Source: Solirubrobacteraceae bacterium
GTDB taxonomy: Bacteria > Actinomycetota > Thermoleophilia > Solirubrobacterales > Solirubrobacteraceae
Assembly: GCA_030038955.1 (NCBI GenBank)
Contig: JASHQV010000431.1
Coordinates: forward strand, 1-17,244
Reading direction: 5' to 3'
Length of the DNA stretch: 17,244 nt
The notes beneath the pieces are model-generated. The model worked only from the letters and a program-made list of their open reading frames with translations, was not told the DNA's origin and did no database searches. Shown here piece by piece: positions 13,491 through 17,244 of this stretch. Within the stretch, counting starts at the first letter, position 1, and every line of letters begins with the position of its first letter. The position numbers were made by a program, and so were the translations under genes.

Positions 13491-14930
13491 TCAACCCCTT
13501 GTCGAGGCACGGTTCATGAGCGGGTGTCGAGCCCACAGGTGGTGGGTGAGGTACGAACGCCACGGCCGCCAGCCGCCCGAGTCGGACAGCTCGATGCCGT
13601 AGCTGTCGGCGATACGCCGGGCGGCAAGGTCGTTGGCCAGCAGGACATCCGGGTCGCCGAGGCGCATGGCCAGGTAGTCGGCTGTCCACGGTCCGATGCC
13701 CGGCAACGCCAGCAACTGCTTCCGGACGCGGGCGCGGTCACCACCCGCGTCCAACGCCAGGTCTCCGTGGGCCACGGTGGCGGCGAGTGCGACGATCGCC
13801 CGGCCGCGAATGCGAGGAACCGGCAGCACGGCGGGGTCGAGCGCGGCGACGACGTCCGCCGTGGGCAGCAGCGTGCCGAGTGGGGTGTGCTCACCGTGTT
13901 CGGCGGCGATCCGTCCCAGTAGGCCGCACGCGGAACGTACCGACACCTGCTGGCCGATGATCGTCTGAACTGCCAGTTCGAAGCCGTCGAGCGTGCCAAG
14001 CGAGCGGATGCCGGGCCGTTCGGCAACCAAGGGCGCCGACGCGGGGTCGGCCGCCAAGATCGCATCCACCGCTGCTGGGTCGGCGTCGAGGTCGAGCAAC
14101 CGCCGGACCCTGGCCACGACGGCGGTGAGGTCGCGGAGATCGGTCAGCGTCAGCTCGCAGCGCAGATGACCGGAGTCGCCAGGACGGACCGAGAACTGGG
14201 TTGCCCCTCCGGGCGTGCGCAGGACACGGGCGTACGCGCCGTCCGACACGTCGTCGACGCCGTCGACGACGTGCGCTCGAAGGTTTGCGTAGAGGTAGCT
14301 CCAGTCGAAGGGCTCGCGATAGGACAGTCGCAGCTCGACACGGGCGGGGTCGCCCGCGATCGCACCGGCGCGGGATCGCAGTGCCGATGGGGTGCTGGCG
14401 AACACCGCCTGGATGGTGTCGTTGAACTGCCGCACGCTTGCGAAACCGGCGGCGAACGCAACGTCTGTGATCGGCAGTGAACTGGTCTCCAGCAGCATCC
14501 GGGCGGTCTGCGCGCGTTGTGCCCGGGCCAGCGCGATCGGGCCCGCGCCGACCTCGGCCAGCAGCGTCCGGCTGACTTGGCGCTCGGAGTACCCGAGTCG
14601 CCGGGCGAGTCCGGCGACGCCCTCGCGGTCGATGACGCCGTCGGTGATCAGCCGCAGCGCGCGCCCCGCGAGGTCGCCGCGCACGTCCCAGTCGGGAGAG
14701 CCCGGCGCCGCGTCCGGACGGCACCGCTTGCAGGCCCGGAATCCGGCTCGCTGTGCGGCGGCCGCGCTCGGATAGAAGTCAACGTTGTGTCGCCGTGGCG
14801 TGATCGCCGGGCACGACGGACGGCAGTAGATTCCGGTGGTGCGCACCGCGGTGAAGAACCAACCGTCGAACCGGGCGTCGCGCGAACCGACAGCGCGGTA
14901 GCACGCATCCGGATCGGGGATCGCCGTCAT
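13491..14930 (-). CDS. Ada-AlkA fusion: adaptive-response regulator with 3-methyladenine DNA glycosylase
   Basis: A 479-residue three-part protein. Residues 1-80 are the Ada N-terminal methylphosphotriester domain with zinc cysteines Cys36, Cys40, Cys67 and Cys70 (IYCRPSCPA, CKRCRPD); Cys36 is the expected methyl acceptor. Residues about 85-188 are an AraC-type helix-turn-helix pair (VAGLARRLGYSERQVSRTL, ITDVAFAAGFASVRQFN). Residues about 195-475 are an AlkA-like glycosylase with an AlkA_N part and the helix-hairpin-helix LPGIGPWTADYLAMR (409-423), with catalytic Asp434 (LLANDLAARR). It would sense methylated DNA, activate the alkylation response and excise methylated bases. The ATG at 14930 suits the conserved start (DPDACYRAV); no good ribosome binding site precedes it. 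First gene of the repair block, with ogt two bases after its stop. I see no SOS box upstream. Confidence 0.92.
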   Translation of the reverse strand: MTAIPDPDACYRAVGSRDARFDGWFFTAVRTTGIYCRPSCPAITPRRHNVDFYPSAAAAQRAGFRACKRCRPDAAPGSPDWDVRGDLAGRALRLITDGVIDREGVAGLARRLGYSERQVSRTLLAEVGAGPIALARAQRAQTARMLLETSSLPITDVAFAAGFASVRQFNDTIQAVFASTPSALRSRAGAIAGDPARVELRLSYREPFDWSYLYANLRAHVVDGVDDVSDGAYARVLRTPGGATQFSVRPGDSGHLRCELTLTDLRDLTAVVARVRRLLDLDADPAAVDAILAADPASAPLVAERPGIRSLGTLDGFELAVQTIIGQQVSVRSACGLLGRIAAEHGEHTPLGTLLPTADVVAALDPAVLPVPRIRGRAIVALAATVAHGDLALDAGGDRARVRKQLLALPGIGPWTADYLAMRLGDPDVLLANDLAARRIADSYGIELSDSGGWRPWRSYLTHHLWARHPLMNRASTRG

Positions 14931-15082
14931 GCAGACCAGTTTGCCGCCGGCCGCTGACAGCCGCTAGCGGTTTTCGGACATCACGATCAGCCGGCTTGCG
15001 CAAGCGAGCTCGTGCCACGCCAGCTGATCGCGGGCAACAGCGGACGTCTCGCTGGTCCTAGGTTGCAAGCTCGACGATGGAG

Positions 15083-15168
<86 letters not shown>

Positions 15169-15179
15169 AGGAGGAGCCG

Positions 15180-15185
15180 AGTATA
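15180..15185 (-). promoter_or_regulatory. -10 box of the tRNA-Leu gene
   Basis: TATACT on the minus strand ends 11 bases before the mature 5' end of tRNA-Leu, a normal distance for a short 5' leader. No clear -35 element was found at 16-18 bases further upstream. The lexA promoter lies on the opposite strand about 50 bases away, so the two genes diverge. Confidence 0.5.
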
Positions 15186-15228
15186 GCCTCGCCAGTCACC
15201 GCTGAGTCGTCGTTGATCGTCTCCGGGG

Positions 15229-15274
15229 TTGTGTCCGTCCTGGGGCATCGCTATCGTTTCCGAACACATGTTCG
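15229..15274 (+). promoter_or_regulatory. lexA promoter with SOS box
   Basis: CGAACACATGTTCG at 15261-15274 is a perfect match to the actinobacterial/Gram-positive LexA operator (CGAAC-N4-GTTCG). Just upstream is a promoter with -35 TTGTGT (15229-15234), a 17-base spacer and -10 TATCGT (15252-15257). The operator therefore covers the transcription start, which explains autorepression of lexA. Confidence 0.88.
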
Positions 15275-15308
15275 CCCAGACGATGGTCCCGACCAAGGAG
15301 CGACTTGC

Positions 15309-15920
15309 ATGGACCTGACCAAGCGCCAGCAGGAGATCTTCGACTTCATCAAGCAGTACTTGGATGTCAATGGCTACCCGCCGACCGTGCGTGACATCGG
15401 CAAGGCGGTCGGGCTGGCCTCCTCGTCGACCGTGCACGCCCACCTGTCGAATCTCGAGAAGATCGGCCTGCTGCGGCGAGATCCGAGCAAGCCACGGGCG
15501 ATCGAGCTGCTCGACCGGGCGGCCGCGAGCGTGCGCAGCCTCGTGCGGCCCGGCCTGCCGCTCGTCGGTCAGGTCGCGGCGGGGCAGCCGCTGCTGGCCG
15601 AGGAGAACATCGAGGACTACATCGCGACGCCGGCGATCGCTGGGGGAGACGAGGGCGAGTATCTCCTGCGCGTGCGCGGCGAGTCGATGAAGAACGCGGG
15701 CATTCTCGACGGTGATCTGGTGGTGGTGCGCCCACAGGACACCGCGGCCGACGGCGACATCGTCGTGGCGCTGGTGGGGGAGGAGGCGACCGTCAAGCGC
15801 TTCTTCCAGGAGCCCGATCACGTGCGGCTGCAGCCCGAGAACGAGACGATGCAGCCGATCCGTTCGCGGGACGTGCGGATCCTCGGTCGTGTCGTTGGCT
15901 TGATGCGGAGCATCACCTGA
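15309..15920 (+). CDS. lexA: SOS response repressor LexA
   Basis: A 203-residue self-cleaving repressor. Residues 1-66 form the winged helix-turn-helix (LTKRQQEIFDFI at 3-14, YPPTVRDIGKAVGLASSSTV, HLSNLEKIGLL). The scissile Ala91-Gly92 bond is in VGQVAAGQPLLAEENIE, and the catalytic pair is Ser126 (RGESM) and Lys163 (EATVKRFF). RecA filaments formed at damaged DNA stimulate cleavage and release the SOS genes. AAGGAG at 15295-15300 lies eight bases before the ATG. The gene carries its own SOS box. The zinc-ribbon gene begins inside its stop codon (TGATG), so the two are co-expressed. Length and all key residues are normal. Confidence 0.97.
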   Translation: MDLTKRQQEIFDFIKQYLDVNGYPPTVRDIGKAVGLASSSTVHAHLSNLEKIGLLRRDPSKPRAIELLDRAAASVRSLVRPGLPLVGQVAAGQPLLAEENIEDYIATPAIAGGDEGEYLLRVRGESMKNAGILDGDLVVVRPQDTAADGDIVVALVGEEATVKRFFQEPDHVRLQPENETMQPIRSRDVRILGRVVGLMRSIT

Positions 15921-16240
15921 TGAGCACGCTCGTACTCGCACGAAGGCTGTTAGACGAGCCCACGATCCGCGTCGAGCTCGATCGGCGGGACGGTCGCCAA
16001 CAGATCGATCTAGGCCCTGCCGAGGGAGCGTGCTCGCAGCCGCCGCAAGATCCGGAGCTGGGTGGCGAGGAGATTCGTCGAGCGACGCTCGACGACCTGA
16101 TTGCGACCAGCTGGCAGGAGCTTCTGATCGGAACGACGTCCTCCTGCCCGGTCTGCCGCGGACAGCTGGCGCCGGCCTGGGGCGCCGGCGCGCTACCGGT
16201 GGAAGGTCGCTGCCGCAGCTGCGGCAGCCGCTTGCAGTGA
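15920..16240 (+). CDS. Small zinc-ribbon protein coupled to lexA
   Basis: A 106-residue protein whose C-terminal third holds two CxxC knuckles: CPVC (Cys76, Cys79) and CRSC (Cys98, Cys101), spaced 19 residues apart, a classic zinc ribbon. Residues 1-70 are charged and helical without a recognisable domain; TLDDLIATSWQELLIG precedes the ribbon. I do not recognise the family. The start ATG shares its A with the lexA stop (TGATG), so its translation depends on lexA translation and it should be induced together with lexA under SOS conditions. It could be a DNA- or RNA-binding accessory protein, but that is inferred from the ribbon and position only. A perfect 20-base palindrome (16209-16228) overlaps the last codons, mostly because of the Cys-Arg-Ser-Cys codons. 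Confidence 0.75.
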   Translation: MSTLVLARRLLDEPTIRVELDRRDGRQQIDLGPAEGACSQPPQDPELGGEEIRRATLDDLIATSWQELLIGTTSSCPVCRGQLAPAWGAGALPVEGRCRSCGSRLQ

Positions 16241-16286
16241 ACGATTTTGGCGACGCGGTTGGCGGCGCTCGGCTGCCGCGCGACGC

Positions 16287-16292
16287 TATTCT
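16287..16292 (+). promoter_or_regulatory. -10 box of the RNase P RNA gene
   Basis: TATTCT lies six bases before the predicted RNA 5' end near 16299, a normal distance from -10 to transcription start. No good -35 element is seen at 17 bases; TTGGCG at 16259-16264 is 22 bases away, which is too far. Confidence 0.45.
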
Positions 16293-16298
16293 GCCGTA

Positions 16299-16631
16299 TG
16301 CAGGCTGAGCAGCCGCGGGGGTGACGAGCCTTCGAGGAAAGTCCGGACATCACAGGGCGAGGTGGTCGGTAACGCCGACCCGGGGAAACCCGCGGGAAAG
16401 TGCCACAGAAAAGACACCGCCTAAGCCCGAGGGGCTGCTCCGCAGCGCCTCGGGCCGGTAAGGGTGAAATGGTGCGGTAAGAGCGCACCGGCGTCGCGGT
16501 GACGCGGCGTGCCAGGCAAACCCCACCTGATGCAAGGCCAAGCAGGACCGTTCGCAGGTTGCCCGCCAAGGTCCGGGTAGGCCGCTTAGATGGATGGTTG
16601 CTCACGACAGAATCCGGCTTACAGGCCTGCT
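16299..16631 (+). ncRNA. rnpB: RNase P RNA (bacterial type A)
   Basis: The catalytic RNA that removes 5' leaders from tRNA precursors. Universal core blocks appear in order: GAGGAAAGTCCGGAC (about 16333-16347), CACAGAAAAGACACCGCC (about 16404-16421), GGTAAGGGTGAAATGGTGCG (about 16456-16475), GGTAAGAGCGCACC, and the 3' block TAGATGGATGGTTGC followed by ACAGAATCCGGCTTACAGG. Helix P1 pairs GCAGGC (16300-16305) with GCCTGC (16625-16630), which sets the ends. A -10 box lies six bases upstream and a strong terminator starts about five bases downstream, so it is transcribed alone. The length (about 333) is normal for type A. Confidence 0.95.
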
Positions 16632-16634
16632 AAC

Positions 16635-16662
16635 GAAGAGCCCCGCAGATGCGGGGCTCTTC
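16635..16662 (+). terminator. Intrinsic terminator of rnpB
   Basis: A 12-bp perfect GC-rich stem (16635-16646 with 16651-16662) with the tetraloop AGAT directly follows the RNase P RNA. The right arm ends in CTCTTC rather than a long T-run, as is usual in very GC-rich genomes. Confidence 0.85.
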
Positions 16663-16681
16663 CACGACGGTCGCGGTCCGC

Positions 16682-16745
16682 GCGGAGGCGGCTTCATCCG
16701 GTCGGTGCGGACGCGGCTTCGGCTGGCCGGCGCGGACGCGGCTTC
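16682..16745. repeat. Three 14-base repeats at 25-base spacing
   Basis: GCGGACGCGGCTTC occurs exactly at 16707-16720 and 16732-16745 and with one mismatch (GCGGAGGCGGCTTC) at 16682-16695, so the period is 25 bases both times. The third copy includes part of the stop codon of the minus-strand glycosyltransferase gene. It looks like a small tandem duplication in the space between convergent genes. Confidence 0.65.
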
Positions 16746-17244
16746 ACAGCAGCTCGGCGATGATCGCCGCCGCCCGGGCTGCGCCATCCGGCGCGACCTT
16801 GCGGTAGTCGACCGGCCGCCCCAGCTCGGACGCGATCGCCTCCGCGATCGCGTCCGGTGGTGAGCGATCGAACTCCATCCGCCGCCCGGCGCCGTAGCGA
16901 CGGAGGCGGTGGTCGACGTGGAGGCTCTGCTCGAAGTGGTGCGCGAGCGGGAAGTAGATGAACGGGCGCTGGTTGGCGGTCAGCTCCATGCCGGTGGTGA
17001 GGCCGCCCTGGACGACCGCGAGGTCGCACGCGGCCAGGTGCCGGTACAGGTCGGACACGTATGCGCGGATCTCGAGGCCATCGCACCCGGGCAGCGACTC
17101 CGGGTCGACGCGCGGCCCGGCGACGGCGATCATCCGCAGCTCGGGGACGAGGCGCTTCGCCTCGGGGAAGCTCGCGATCACGCGGCGCAGGAGGCTGCCG
17201 CCGACGCCCGAGCCGCCCACGGTGACGATGCACACGCGCTCGTC
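16744..17244 (-). CDS. C-terminal part of a MurG-like glycosyltransferase (partial, continues past the window)
   Basis: The minus-strand frame is open to the edge of the window (17244), so the 166 residues visible are the C-terminal nucleotide-sugar-binding lobe of a longer GT-B enzyme. Signs are the glycine-rich loop VTVGGSGVGGSLLRR at the start of the lobe, ADxxVxQGG-type motif CDLAVVQGGLTTGMELTA, and RPFIYFPLAHHFEQSLHV, the pattern of MurG/UGT-like transferases in which these residues contact the sugar nucleotide and close the active site. A GTG at 17235 is in frame but sits in the middle of this domain and is not the start. Acceptor and donor cannot be told from this part. The gene converges on rnpB. 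Confidence 0.8.
   Translation of the reverse strand, partial: DERVCIVTVGGSGVGGSLLRRVIASFPEAKRLVPELRMIAVAGPRVDPESLPGCDGLEIRAYVSDLYRHLAACDLAVVQGGLTTGMELTANQRPFIYFPLAHHFEQSLHVDHRLRRYGAGRRMEFDRSPPDAIAEAIASELGRPVDYRKVAPDGAARAAAIIAELL

Noticed and set aside
14961..15005. Short palindromes CCGCTAGCGG and GCTTGCGCAAGC between the tRNA and the Ada-AlkA gene
   Set aside because: Too short and lacking a proper loop; I could not assign a terminator or operator with any confidence.
16209..16228. 20-base perfect palindrome at the end of the zinc-ribbon gene as terminator or operator
   Set aside because: It lies inside the coding sequence, has no loop and no following T-run, and arises from the Cys/Arg/Ser codons of the zinc knuckle.

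Overview
The window is very GC-rich, gene-dense bacterial DNA. Codon usage, an actinobacterial/Gram-positive type LexA box, apparent leaderless promoters and the style of several proteins (Uma2-like, small LPPAP protein, MurG-like glycosyltransferase) point to a high-GC actinobacterium, most probably of the Thermoleophilia/Solirubrobacterales type. The lineage is an inference from protein style, not from a marker search.

Layout. Bases 1-481 carry the 3' end of a folate cyclodeaminase-like gene and a small unknown protein (+ strand). Bases 649-5851 carry, on the minus strand, a lipoprotein substrate-binding protein, a double-domain sugar-type ABC ATPase, a permease and a Bcr/CflA-type exporter. 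A 348-base gap (5852-6199) holds two short palindromes and a 73-base-period duplication of the 3' end of the next gene. Bases 6200-8337 (-) encode a LigM-like THF-dependent aryl O-demethylase and a GntR/FCD regulator. Divergent from the regulator, bases 8395-11717 (+) encode a DUF6282 amidohydrolase-like protein, a GalB-type 4-oxalomesaconate hydratase, a GalC/LigK-type aldolase and a XylE-like type I extradiol dioxygenase. A 20-bp perfect inverted repeat separates this from a convergent minus-strand block (11870-14930): VOC protein, Uma2-like nuclease, Ogt methyltransferase and an Ada-AlkA fusion. Then come tRNA-Leu(GAG) (-), lexA with its own SOS box (+), a small zinc-ribbon gene, the RNase P RNA gene with a strong terminator, three 25-base repeats and the 3' part of a glycosyltransferase gene (-).

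How the genes may work together. The centre (6200-11717) reads as a catabolic locus for methoxylated aromatic acids: O-demethylation onto tetrahydrofolate, ring opening by an extradiol dioxygenase, possible lactone hydrolysis or tautomerisation by the DUF6282 protein, hydration of 4-oxalomesaconate, and aldol cleavage to pyruvate and oxaloacetate, under one GntR regulator between divergent leaderless promoters. The unusual points are the type I (VOC) dioxygenase where known gallate/protocatechuate routes use LigB-type enzymes, and a DUF6282 protein where LigI or GalD would be expected. The right part is a genome-maintenance neighbourhood: alkylation repair, SOS repressor and RNase P RNA.
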